Part shown: positions 49,361 through 57,282 of the stretch, one piece after another
Numbering within the stretch: the stretch's first letter is position 1
How the letters are laid out: the number at the start of each line of letters is the position of its first letter
Assembly (NCBI RefSeq): GCF_008710095.1
Contig: NZ_VYKJ01000010.1
Location: 1-64,000 of the forward strand
Direction: 5' to 3'
From: Affinibrenneria salicis
GTDB lineage: Bacteria; Pseudomonadota; Gammaproteobacteria; Enterobacterales; Enterobacteriaceae
Length of the DNA stretch: 64,000 nucleotides
Translations under genes and position numbers: made by a program
The notes under the pieces: generated by a model
Database searches by the model: none
Seen by the model: the letters and a program-made list of their open reading frames with translations, nothing else
Told to the model about the DNA's origin: nothing

Positions 49361-50518
49361 TCAGTTATAGTTGAAGCGAAGAACAATATATTTTTCCACG
49401 TCGCCCGTTACGGCAACATCCGACGCATACAGTCTGGCGGTATAATTTTTTTCCACCGTTCCGCTGGCCGACGTCAGATTATTGACAAAGCCGACGAATT
49501 GATTAAACGGAATATTATTTCCCGTCGAACCATCTTCGATTTTTAACGTCGAACCATTGCCCATATCCATACCGTCAATGCCAGTCAGCGTGTTATTTTT
49601 GGCCATTGCGTCGAAGTTAATATATAAATTAAACCCCTGGCCGCAATCCTCCCCGCCGTCGGTCGTCGCGTCGATCCGAAAATTCTGTTGCGCCAGCAAA
49701 CCGGCGGCGGCGCTGGTCCACGACGGAATCGTGCCGAAGTCGATGTAGCTGTCAGGCGAAACCCGCACATTAGCCGAACATTGGATGACATCAATATTAT
49801 GTAAGCCGGAGAGCGTCAGCTTGTAGTTGCCGCCGGGTTTATTGTTGATGCCCAGTTCGCCGTCCACCTGGAAAACGTCCAGCGAATCAGCCCCGGATGA
49901 GGTATTGCTGATTTCGCCGATCTTCTCCAGGTAGACCTGTACCGTCGCCGGCACCATGGTCGGATTGGCGGGCGGGCGGCTGCCGGACGGCCCCGGCGCG
50001 ACCCATGCGCCGGTCGACACGCGTGAATTAGTATTGCCGCCGCCGGCCACCACGCCGAGGTCCTGACCGTTATAGATAATGCCGATACCGATACCCGTTC
50101 CAATCATCGCGCCGTATGGATTGGGGTAAAAGTAGGCATACTCGCCATTCGGCTTGACGCTTTTGTAGGCCCAGCAGGCCAGGTTGCGGCTGTAGCTTTT
50201 CGATGTCCACAGACGGCTGCCCAGCGGCAGGGTGGAGGGAATTTTCAGCGAACCGATATCCTCCAGATCGGACACCGGACCGGTGACCGTATCCTTACGG
50301 CACTCCAGCGCCGCGGCGTCCAGCGACAGCAGCGACAGCGCGCCGCCGCAGACCAGCATCGCCAGCCCGCGCAGACGAAAGCCGAATAAGCGAGGCGCGG
50401 ACGCGCCGGACGTATTTTCTCGCCGGCGCGTCCGCTCATGCGCTGGAGCGACGGCCTCGCGGGGGCCGGTGACCATCGCCTGCAAGCGACGGCCGAATAC
50501 ATTCAGAATCGATATCAT
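49361..50518 (-). CDS. Putative two-domain fimbrial tip adhesin
   Basis: At 385 residues it is about twice the length of the pilins. The C-terminal pilin domain (after about residue 240, QCSANVRVSPDSYIDFG) ends with the usual motif GDVEKYIVLRFNYN (Gly at -14, penultimate Tyr). The Gly- and Pro-rich N-terminal part is probably the receptor-binding domain; I do not recognise its ligand. The signal peptide is unusual: about 50 Arg-rich residues precede the hydrophobic core (residues 51-70). The AGAGAG ribosome site supports the long start. Position behind usher and chaperone supports a tip role. Confidence 0.8.
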   Translation of the reverse strand: MISILNVFGRRLQAMVTGPREAVAPAHERTRRRENTSGASAPRLFGFRLRGLAMLVCGGALSLLSLDAAALECRKDTVTGPVSDLEDIGSLKIPSTLPLGSRLWTSKSYSRNLACWAYKSVKPNGEYAYFYPNPYGAMIGTGIGIGIIYNGQDLGVVAGGGNTNSRVSTGAWVAPGPSGSRPPANPTMVPATVQVYLEKIGEISNTSSGADSLDVFQVDGELGINNKPGGNYKLTLSGLHNIDVIQCSANVRVSPDSYIDFGTIPSWTSAAAGLLAQQNFRIDATTDGGEDCGQGFNLYINFDAMAKNNTLTGIDGMDMGNGSTLKIEDGSTGNNIPFNQFVGFVNNLTSASGTVEKNYTARLYASDVAVTGDVEKYIVLRFNYN

Positions 50519-50592
50519 CGTTCACTCTCTTATAGATAGCCGCCAGACGGCAGGATGCGGGCAGCAGTCGGCCGGCGTTTAGTCGATAACGG

Positions 50593-51345
50593 TTAGCTTT
50601 TTTGTTCAGCCAGACAAAGATTTTGCCGGCAGGAAAAATGTAATTCCGGGTGGCCGCCATAATCGTTGACGTAATATAAGTAGAAATCCTTCACCGCAGG
50701 ATCCAGAACGTTAATATTCATCTCCGATTTCGGCGCAATCATAAATGCATTGTCATTAAGTAGTCGCACCGGCGTATCGCCATTTTGTTTCGGCTGGCGC
50801 AGAATTGTGCTGACGGTAATAAAATAGGGCGTTGGATTTTCCACAATAAATTGCGCGCCGGCTTTTCGGATGCGCAAGTTTTTCTGCCAGATTTCACTCT
50901 TGCCCGGTTTTATTTTTTCCGGTCGATAGAAAACCTTAATTTCCGACTGTACGGCGATCTGCAATACGTTCGCTTTTTCCGGTTTCGGCGGAATTTCCCG
51001 CACGTTAAGATAGAAAATAGATTCCCGATCCTGAGGAAGCTGCTCGACGCCGGCGGTTTTCACCAGCCGAATCAGACTGCGTCCGCCCGCCTCAAGCCGC
51101 TGCAGCGGCGGCAGCACGGTAAAAGGCGACGAAATTTTATTGTGCGACTCGTCAGTCAACCAGCTTTGCGCCAGATAAGGGCTTTTACCGTTTTGGTTAA
51201 TTAAGGTTACGGTCGCCATTGGTTCGGTGCTGTCGAATATCACCCGAGTGCGATCAAGATTAATCGCGGCCTGAGCGGCGGGAAACGACATGCTGCAGCC
51301 GGCTAACCATAAGATCGGTCGCCAATAATAACGATGTGGTTTCAT
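50593..51345 (-). CDS. Periplasmic fimbrial chaperone (PapD family)
   Basis: Binds pilin subunits in the periplasm and presents them to the usher. The 250 residues have a signal peptide (cleavage near PAAQAAI), the PapD N-domain with INLDRTRVIFD and FYLNVREIPPK, a conserved Arg in the N-domain start and Lys in the cleft (NGDTP linker), and a C-domain with a Cys pair (FSCRQNLC). The start codon overlaps the usher stop (TAATG). The order usher then chaperone is the reverse of the fim/pap type. Confidence 0.92.
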   Translation of the reverse strand: MKPHRYYWRPILWLAGCSMSFPAAQAAINLDRTRVIFDSTEPMATVTLINQNGKSPYLAQSWLTDESHNKISSPFTVLPPLQRLEAGGRSLIRLVKTAGVEQLPQDRESIFYLNVREIPPKPEKANVLQIAVQSEIKVFYRPEKIKPGKSEIWQKNLRIRKAGAQFIVENPTPYFITVSTILRQPKQNGDTPVRLLNDNAFMIAPKSEMNINVLDPAVKDFYLYYVNDYGGHPELHFSCRQNLCLAEQKS

Positions 51346-53873
51346 TATTCTTCTCCATTCAATTCGCGCCCTGCCGTCAGTGGGCGGCAGGGTAATAGCA
51401 GTTGATCAAAACGATTAAATTGCGCCGGAAGAACTATCTGGCACTGCGCTTTTCCGCCCCACAACAACGATAATTTCTCATTCGCCGCGACGCCGGTTAA
51501 ATAAACCTGCCCGCCGTCGGTCACCATAGCGACTTCACGCCCGCCGCCGTTTCTGACCGTCGAGGCGAACGGCGGGTAACGACCGTCCTGCAGGGCGACC
51601 ACGCCAAGCACTTTGCCGCCGCTGACCACGTCAAATTTGCGGTAGCCGATCGCGCCTTCGGTTAAGGTGCCCTGAACGATGGTGGTATTGGCTTCGATAT
51701 CTTCCGGCAGATTGCGCACGTCGATCCGGGTCGCCACGTCGTAATAGCTGCTGGTGCCGGCGAGCACCGCAACCCCCTGACGGTTGGTTATCACGCTGCC
51801 GTCGGAGAAAGGCACGCCGGCTATTCCGCCGCTATCGACCATAATGCGGGTCCCGCCATTTATCCCTTTCTGGTGCGCGGCAATACCGTGACGGGTGGCG
51901 GTGATGCCGCCGCGCAGCGAGCCGTTGACATAGCTATAGGCATCCTGTTGCCAGGATAAGCCCAGGCTGGCGTCAGCCGCTGAGGCGATATGGTTATAGG
52001 TCGCGCTGACATAGGCGGTGTCGGTTTCGTCATAGCGCGCGCTCAGATTCCACGAGCGATTCGGGTCCTGCTGATTGCTGTAGGTGACGCTCTGCGTCGC
52101 CCGCCCGTTATAGCTGCCAAGGCCGTAGCTCACACGCTCGCGCTCGCGAAACGGAATAGACAGGTTGAGATAAAGGCTGTCGTCCGTTCGGTTGTTATAC
52201 AACGTTCGCCAGGCGGACAGGCTGGCGGAGACGCCCTGCAGCGCGCCGATATCCAGATACTTGTTCAGCGAAAGGCCATAGCGGTTCTGCTGGCGGGCGT
52301 CCCAGAAGGTCTGCCGCGTATAGCTCAGATAGGTCGACATGCCGTCCAGCAGCGGGCTTTCGCTGTCAAAATTTTTCGATAGCGTAACGGTATAGCGCTC
52401 TTTCTCGCTGCGGTAAAAGCTCTGGTTATTCAGGGCATACAGGTACTGCGACATACTCATGTAGCCCTTTTCGGAAAAACGATAGCCGGCAAAGCTCACC
52501 TGACCATTAATCGCGGCAAAGCGCTTAGACCAGTTGAGAGAAAAAGAGTGGCCCTGCCTGGCTGCTTCCTGCGGCAGGCGGGCGCGCGACTGAGTAATAT
52601 CCGCCGAGAAGGCCCCGAACAGATAAAGATTGCGCCCCAGCCCGACCGACCATGACTGATAGTCATCGGACAGCGTACTGCCGCCATACAGCGACCAGGC
52701 ATTCGACATCCCCCAGGAGAATTCGCCCGCAGAAAACGCCGGCCCCTGAATATGGCGATCGCTGTTCGACGGGCGCCCCGCCGACAATTTGTACTGCACG
52801 CGGCCGGGTCTGGTCAGGTACGGCAGGCTGGCCGCCTCGGTCTGAAAGGTGGAAACGGAACCATCCTCTTCCGTAACAGTCACTTCCAGCGTGCCGGTTA
52901 CGCCGCTTTTGAGATCCTGAATAGCGAAAGGCCCGGCAGGCACCGTCGTTTCATACAGAACCCGCTGGTTCTGCATCACCGTCACCGTCGCGTTCGACCG
53001 GGCCACGCCGCGGATCTCCGGCGCGTAACCGCGGAGCGCGGGCGGCAGCATATTTTCGTTGCTGGCCAGGCTGACGCCGGTAAAACGATAGCTGTCGAAC
53101 AGATTGCTGTTGAGATACATTTCGCCCAGTTTTAGATCCGCCGACATAAAGGGCAGTGGACGATACGCATAAAACTGGTCCCATGCGAAACTATCGCGAC
53201 TGTAGTCCGTCGTTTTATTGAGCAGGTAGCGGTAGTCCGCGCGGTAGCGCCAGGCGCCGAGATTAAAACCGGCGGTGCCGTAGCTGCTCAGATAGTGCGA
53301 CATGTCGCCGCCGTGCACGCTGCGCCGCACGTTGCCGACCAGGTTGTAATCCAGCAGAACGCCGTTGATGCCGTTATCCCACTGTTCCGGCGGCGTCCAG
53401 TCGCTGTCCGAATATTTGAGCCAGGCCTGAGGAATGGTGACGTTTAAATCGCCCATGCCGATTTGATTCGAGATTTTCACGCCGCCGATAGCGGTTAAAT
53501 CGGCGCACTGTCCCTCCTGCCGCCAGACAATCCGCTCTTTCGCTTCGGCTTTCAGCGCGAATTTTTCAACCGTAGCCGGATCGAGACACAGGACTGATCG
53601 CTGGCCTTCCGGCCCCGCCGGAAGATAGCGCACCTGACGCTGTTCGATGGTTTTCGCGTTGACCTTGATCGTCAGCACATAGTCGCCGGGGATGACATAA
53701 TCCGGATCGGAGAAACGGGTAAGATCGATGGTATTTTGCTCATCGGTATCCAGCACGCTGGCATTGAATTCTGTCGCATAGCCAACTGCGGGGTAAAAAG
53801 AAACAATAAAGATGCCGTAAATACTTAGCCCCTTTACTCTCTTTATTCTTTCTTTCGGCAACAGCTTCATCAT
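51345..53873 (-). CDS. Outer membrane fimbrial usher (FimD/PapC family)
   Basis: Outer membrane assembly platform. The 842-residue protein has a signal peptide (to about residue 34), an N-terminal periplasmic domain (EFNASVLDTDEQNTIDLTRF), the beta-barrel with plug domain, including the signature LPPALRGYAPEIRGVARSNA, and two C-terminal domains ending with the typical Cys pair (KAQCQIVLPA and LLPCRPL). The length is in the usual range. It is uninterrupted, so assembly should be possible. Confidence 0.95.
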   Translation of the reverse strand: MMKLLPKERIKRVKGLSIYGIFIVSFYPAVGYATEFNASVLDTDEQNTIDLTRFSDPDYVIPGDYVLTIKVNAKTIEQRQVRYLPAGPEGQRSVLCLDPATVEKFALKAEAKERIVWRQEGQCADLTAIGGVKISNQIGMGDLNVTIPQAWLKYSDSDWTPPEQWDNGINGVLLDYNLVGNVRRSVHGGDMSHYLSSYGTAGFNLGAWRYRADYRYLLNKTTDYSRDSFAWDQFYAYRPLPFMSADLKLGEMYLNSNLFDSYRFTGVSLASNENMLPPALRGYAPEIRGVARSNATVTVMQNQRVLYETTVPAGPFAIQDLKSGVTGTLEVTVTEEDGSVSTFQTEAASLPYLTRPGRVQYKLSAGRPSNSDRHIQGPAFSAGEFSWGMSNAWSLYGGSTLSDDYQSWSVGLGRNLYLFGAFSADITQSRARLPQEAARQGHSFSLNWSKRFAAINGQVSFAGYRFSEKGYMSMSQYLYALNNQSFYRSEKERYTVTLSKNFDSESPLLDGMSTYLSYTRQTFWDARQQNRYGLSLNKYLDIGALQGVSASLSAWRTLYNNRTDDSLYLNLSIPFRERERVSYGLGSYNGRATQSVTYSNQQDPNRSWNLSARYDETDTAYVSATYNHIASAADASLGLSWQQDAYSYVNGSLRGGITATRHGIAAHQKGINGGTRIMVDSGGIAGVPFSDGSVITNRQGVAVLAGTSSYYDVATRIDVRNLPEDIEANTTIVQGTLTEGAIGYRKFDVVSGGKVLGVVALQDGRYPPFASTVRNGGGREVAMVTDGGQVYLTGVAANEKLSLLWGGKAQCQIVLPAQFNRFDQLLLPCRPLTAGRELNGEE

Positions 53874-53923
53874 GAATAGATACCAATATAATTGTTTATA
53901 TTAAAACCCGAAGGCGTTGCGAA

Positions 53924-54469
53924 TTAATAATACAAAACCCTAAAGCTGATTAATGAATACCAACTTCCCGGCGTAATCGTTTTCATAACAGAGACCAGCT
54001 GTACCGCGAACTGAATGGTATTATCACCGTCTATCAATTGATGCTGAATACCGCTGCCGCCGGCAGAAATTACAGAATTGGCGCGATCGATAATCTTTAA
54101 TGCAATGCCATCCGCATCGCCCGAAACGGCCCATAACGAGCTATCCTGCTCATTCGCCCGTCCCTCCAGAACAATATTCGCCGTACTCCAGCTTTGCTCC
54201 GGGTTCATCTGATTGGTTATGCGACATCCACGCAGTTTTATTTCCACCGTACGCAGGGCGATTATCGGACCTGATATATTGCTAATATCTTGTTGTCCCA
54301 TATCGATACTCTGATCCGCGGACTCATCATCCAGATAACAAGGACTTTCTATTATTTTCCCGTCAAAACTGACCAGACCATTATGTTCATCCCACGCCAG
54401 GCAGGAAGAAAAAGAGAGCGAAAAAAACAAGAGGGTAACAACCATTCTGAGGAAGAAAAATGCATTCAT
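53924..54469 (-). CDS. Fimbrial minor subunit, second pilin of the operon
   Basis: The 181-residue protein has an unusually hydrophobic signal peptide (about residues 1-25, with LLFFSLSFSSCLAW), the N-terminal strand HNGLVSFDGKIIESPC common to the neighbouring major pilin, a Cys pair (SPCYLD and LRGCRIT) and the C-terminal Gly at -14 with penultimate Tyr (GSWYSLISFRVLYY). It probably acts as a minor or anchor subunit. Confidence 0.88.
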   Translation of the reverse strand: MNAFFFLRMVVTLLFFSLSFSSCLAWDEHNGLVSFDGKIIESPCYLDDESADQSIDMGQQDISNISGPIIALRTVEIKLRGCRITNQMNPEQSWSTANIVLEGRANEQDSSLWAVSGDADGIALKIIDRANSVISAGGSGIQHQLIDGDNTIQFAVQLVSVMKTITPGSWYSLISFRVLYY

Positions 54470-54522
54470 TTTCGCTCTCGCCGTTGACCTGAAAAAATGG
54501 GCGTCCCTGCCCTTTTTATTCC

Positions 54523-55062
54523 TTACAGGTAAGAAATAACGAAGTTGGCGGTACTTTCAAAACTACCGGTCGTCACGGCCGTTGCAGAAGCGATCTTCTG
54601 GACATAAGAAGTAAAGGCGAAAGTGTTGTCGCCCTTCGCCAGGTTATAACCATTTACGGCCTTAGTCGCGCCATCGAAAGTGATTTTCTCGCCGGAATAT
54701 TCGACAGCGATGCCGGCGCCGGTCGCGCCGCCGTTCAACGCCAGCAGCTTATTGTCCGAACCGGTTGCCGTACCGCCGGAGAATACGACGCTGGCGGTGG
54801 TCGCCGTATCAATGGCGCAATCCTTCAACGTAATATCGAAGGTTTTAATTTCAGAGGTTCCGCCATTTTCCAATACCGTTTTACTGATCTCGCCGAATTC
54901 GACAGTTTGCGCCAGATCGTCCTGAGAAACGGAGCAGGGAGTATCAATAATTTTACCTTTAAAGGTGACGGTACCATTATGGCTGTCTGCCGCCTGGGCG
55001 CCAGAAGCGGCGATGAAGGTTGCAGCGATAACAGATGCCAGAGCGAGTTTAGAGAATTTCAT
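54523..55062 (-). CDS. Major fimbrial subunit (FimA-like pilin)
   Basis: First gene of the operon and the likely shaft subunit. The 179-residue protein has a clean signal peptide (cleavage near SGAQAAD, residue 25), the donor strand NGTVTFKGKIIDTPC (Cys 43), a second Cys in LKDCAID, and the C-terminal motif GSFESTANFVISYL with Gly at -14 and penultimate Tyr. The mature part is rich in Thr, Ala and Gly, with few Cys and no Met, typical of fimbrial shafts. Confidence 0.93.
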   Translation of the reverse strand: MKFSKLALASVIAATFIAASGAQAADSHNGTVTFKGKIIDTPCSVSQDDLAQTVEFGEISKTVLENGGTSEIKTFDITLKDCAIDTATTASVVFSGGTATGSDNKLLALNGGATGAGIAVEYSGEKITFDGATKAVNGYNLAKGDNTFAFTSYVQKIASATAVTTGSFESTANFVISYL

Positions 55063-55189
55063 GAGTTCATTCCTGCTTTGATTAATATGGTTAAAACCTG
55101 CTTACTGATAGCTGATGACGGGAAAAATGCGCTTTCCCGCGTAATGAATTATCACGCTCATCCTTAATCAGCGATGCCGATGACAACGT

Positions 55190-55243
55190 TTTGTCTTTAA
55201 CGCGCCATTGCTTTTCGTTCGCCCCTGACGATGTAAAGACAAA
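55190..55243. repeat. Inverted repeat upstream of the major pilin gene
   Basis: TTTGTCTTTA (55190-55199) and its exact reverse complement TAAAGACAAA (55234-55243) are separated by 34 bases. A second pair, TTCGTTC (55214-55220) and GAACGAA (55263-55269), overlaps it. All lie in the untranslated leader downstream of the candidate pilin promoter, so they may form RNA structure or be regulator sites. Confidence 0.6.
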
Positions 55244-55273
55244 GAGATACCGTCACGGTGATGAACGAAGGAT

Positions 55274-55303
55274 AATATACACAGCCGAAAACAAAACAGG
55301 CAA
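55274..55303 (-). promoter_or_regulatory. Candidate promoter of the fimbrial operon
   Basis: On the minus strand TTGCCT (55298-55303), an 18-bp spacer and TATATT (55274-55279) form a plausible sigma-70 promoter about 210 bases upstream of the major pilin start. Confidence 0.45.
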
Positions 55304-55795
55304 ACATATTGCAAGATTAATTATTATTTAGATTTTATTTTCTTATTTTAATGTTTTATAGGTTTTTATTCTGATAACCGATATTTTTGTGTATCCCTTT
55401 AGCATGAAGGCTTTTACCGATTATTCAACGGAGATAATTTATTCAGTGATGGCAATAGCATCAGTAAAATCCATACAGAACCCCATCTGTCATAGCCCGA
55501 TTCGGATTATTTAACATATGTAATATTAGATATTTTTATTTATATATACACTCTAAATAATTCTATTTTCAGGAAGGCTGGAAGAGAGTAAAAAAACGTC
55601 GAAACCGAATTTATCCGGCTAACGACGGACCGTTGGCAGGATTAAAGTATGCCGCGCATTAATCGCAGCAAAGCTGCTCAGGCAAGTGATTTGGCTGAAC
55701 GAAAGCAGTCAACGCCGCCTGCCCCTGAAGAATGAAGAGTATAGAACTAAAAAAAACTATAGTTACTATAAACAAGGTGATTAAAACAGATAACA

Positions 55796-55847
55796 GGTAA
55801 AAAATAGTCTTTGACAAAAAACAGGTAAATTCCTAGACTATTTTACC
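55796..55847 (+). promoter_or_regulatory. Promoter of the ToxR-like gene enclosed by an inverted repeat
   Basis: A strong sigma-70 match, TTGACA (55811-55816), 17-bp spacer and TAGACT (55834-55839), lies about 65 bases before the regulator start. The arms GGTAAAAAATAGTCT (55796-55810) and AGACTATTTTACC (55835-55847) form an imperfect inverted repeat: one arm ends at the -35 and the other covers the -10. A direct repeat AACAGGTAA (55792 and 55820) and the palindrome ACTATAGT (55757-55764) lie near. This looks like an operator, perhaps for autoregulation. Confidence 0.65.
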
Positions 55848-55905
55848 GCTTCGTATCACCATATCGGAACACTTTGTAATTTCAGTTTGTGCAGAGCACC
55901 TATAT

Positions 55906-56625
55906 ATGGTTTATTTAATCAATAAAACGGTCATTTTTAGTGAAAAAGACAATACTCTTTCATGGTTTAATCGTCAGGATGAGACCGTCTCGCTGAGTCT
56001 GCCGGTTGCTAAGCTTTTAAATACGCTACTGAATAATCCAGGGGTAACGTTAAGCAAAGAGTTTCTCTTATCTGAGGTGCTGGAAAAAAACGCGCTTGCT
56101 CCGTCGCTGAATAACCTCAACAACTATATCTCTTTGTTGAGAAAATCGCTGCGTGATTATGAACTGGCAGAGCGGCTCATGACCGTGCCTAAAATGGGTA
56201 TCATATTTAATGCAGAGGAGATTGAAATACTGGCCAATGAAACTTTGTCGCCGGTATTTATCGACGCCAACGCTACGCCGCCGCACAATGCCAGAAAAAA
56301 ATTCTGGTGGTGTGTTTTTTTTGCCGGCACCGGCATCACGGTGGTCCTGGCGTTATCCTTTTACCTGACACTATCCGGCAGGTTTCCTCAGCGGGAAATT
56401 TTCAGGGATTACAAAGTAAAAAAATGCCAGCTCTATTATCTGGATGATGATCTGCCGGGGGAGTTTCCTGAAAGGTACAACGACCTGTGCCAGGACAATG
56501 TCAAAATATATTATTACACACGGATCATAACCATCCCTAAAATCGTCACCAGGGAAGAAGATATCATTATTGTTTGCAAATTCGACGGTAAACGGTGCTC
56601 AACCTATGTATATATTAAAAGTTAG
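55906..56625 (+). CDS. ToxR/CadC-like membrane transcriptional regulator (MarT type)
   Basis: The 239-residue protein starts with an OmpR/PhoB-type winged helix (about residues 1-105; LSKEFLLSEVLEKNALAPSL, then NNLNNYISLLRKSLRDY and MTVPKMGIIFN), then a linker, one membrane helix (WWCVFFAGTGITVVLALSFYL, about residues 134-155) and a periplasmic domain with Cys residues (KKCQLYY, DLCQDN, VCKFDGKRC). It belongs to the one-component regulators such as ToxR, CadC and Salmonella MarT. The overlapping FidL-like gene matches the marT-fidL pairing. It diverges from the fimbrial operon and probably controls it. Confidence 0.85.
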   Translation: MVYLINKTVIFSEKDNTLSWFNRQDETVSLSLPVAKLLNTLLNNPGVTLSKEFLLSEVLEKNALAPSLNNLNNYISLLRKSLRDYELAERLMTVPKMGIIFNAEEIEILANETLSPVFIDANATPPHNARKKFWWCVFFAGTGITVVLALSFYLTLSGRFPQREIFRDYKVKKCQLYYLDDDLPGEFPERYNDLCQDNVKIYYYTRIITIPKIVTREEDIIIVCKFDGKRCSTYVYIKS

Positions 56626-57076
56626 GCGTATCTATATCTTCATTTCCGTCGCCGTATTAATCCTGCTGTTTATCGCGTTTTTAACCTATCATTACCATTC
56701 GTCCGCAAGTCAGTCATTGATGTGTCGGGCCGAGATCAACACCAGCATACGCGAAAAGCAAAGCGTCATCGTTAAAAGCTATGTGCTAAATTTTTATCTG
56801 GGCAAAAACGGCCGGGGCGCCATAGCCGTGAATGGTCTCTATATTAATGTAGGGCAACCGCCACACATCATAGAGCGTACGCTAACGTTTGATTACAACT
56901 GGAACGGCAATTATTTATCGATGAGAAACATCGCTATGCATAAAAATATGGTCGACAATTCACCAGACGATGCCATCCCCTATAGCCCGAATGAAGTGAT
57001 CCGCTTTGAGATGCTCACCGATAACAGCTGGTTAATCAGCTCGTTCAGACCGGATTTCACCTGCAATATCCGTTAA
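56606..57076 (+). CDS. FidL-like membrane protein, partner of the ToxR-like regulator
   Basis: The 156-residue protein has a single N-terminal membrane helix (IYIFISVAVLILLFIAFLTY, about residues 9-28) and a periplasmic domain with two Cys (SLMCRAE and FTCNIR). Its start MYILKVRR overlaps the regulator gene by 20 bases; a start 12 codons earlier is possible. This architecture and coupling match Salmonella FidL next to MarT and, in a general way, ToxS next to ToxR. It may stabilise the regulator or sense periplasmic signals; this is inference. Confidence 0.75.
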   Translation: MYILKVRRIYIFISVAVLILLFIAFLTYHYHSSASQSLMCRAEINTSIREKQSVIVKSYVLNFYLGKNGRGAIAVNGLYINVGQPPHIIERTLTFDYNWNGNYLSMRNIAMHKNMVDNSPDDAIPYSPNEVIRFEMLTDNSWLISSFRPDFTCNIR

Positions 57077-57282
57077 ATGCCGTAGCGCAGACGCGCCGTG
57101 CGCCGGAATATTGACACGCTCCCTGTCGGGAGAGCGGCGAAAACCGCCGCGCCGCTCATCGGTCCCGGCATTTGTCCAGCCCTGACGGGTTGCCCAGGAA
57201 AGTTCCGGTTTACAGTAAACAGACTCTGTGCTGGAATCCCTGTCTGACTTTTATCTGCTGGATATAGTGACCTCATTCTATG

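Larger units (their letters stand above)
55063..55905. promoter_or_regulatory. AT-rich intergenic region between the fimbrial operon and its ToxR-like regulator
   Basis: This 843-base divergent region is much richer in A and T than its surroundings, with the richest part at 55300-55560. This suits H-NS silencing, though that is inference. It contains candidate promoters for both directions (listed separately), a perfect 10-bp inverted repeat at 55190/55234 and a more GC-rich segment at 55590-55735. I found no pair of long inverted repeats that would form a fimS-type invertible switch. Confidence 0.6.

Noticed and set aside
55649..55735. Small open frame of 28 codons (MPRINRSKAAQ...) in the intergenic region
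   Set aside because: It has an AGGA at a fair distance, but it is short, low in complexity and without recognisable similarity; it may be chance or debris.
55063..55905. Possible fimS-type invertible promoter switch
   Set aside because: I looked for paired inverted repeats a few hundred bases apart and found only short local pairs (10 bp with a 34-base gap and the 52-base promoter repeat). No recombinase gene lies nearby.
47761..57279. Integrase-mediated genomic island with att sites
   Set aside because: No integrase, transposase, tRNA gene or matching direct repeats were seen at the two ends, so the mechanism of insertion stays open.
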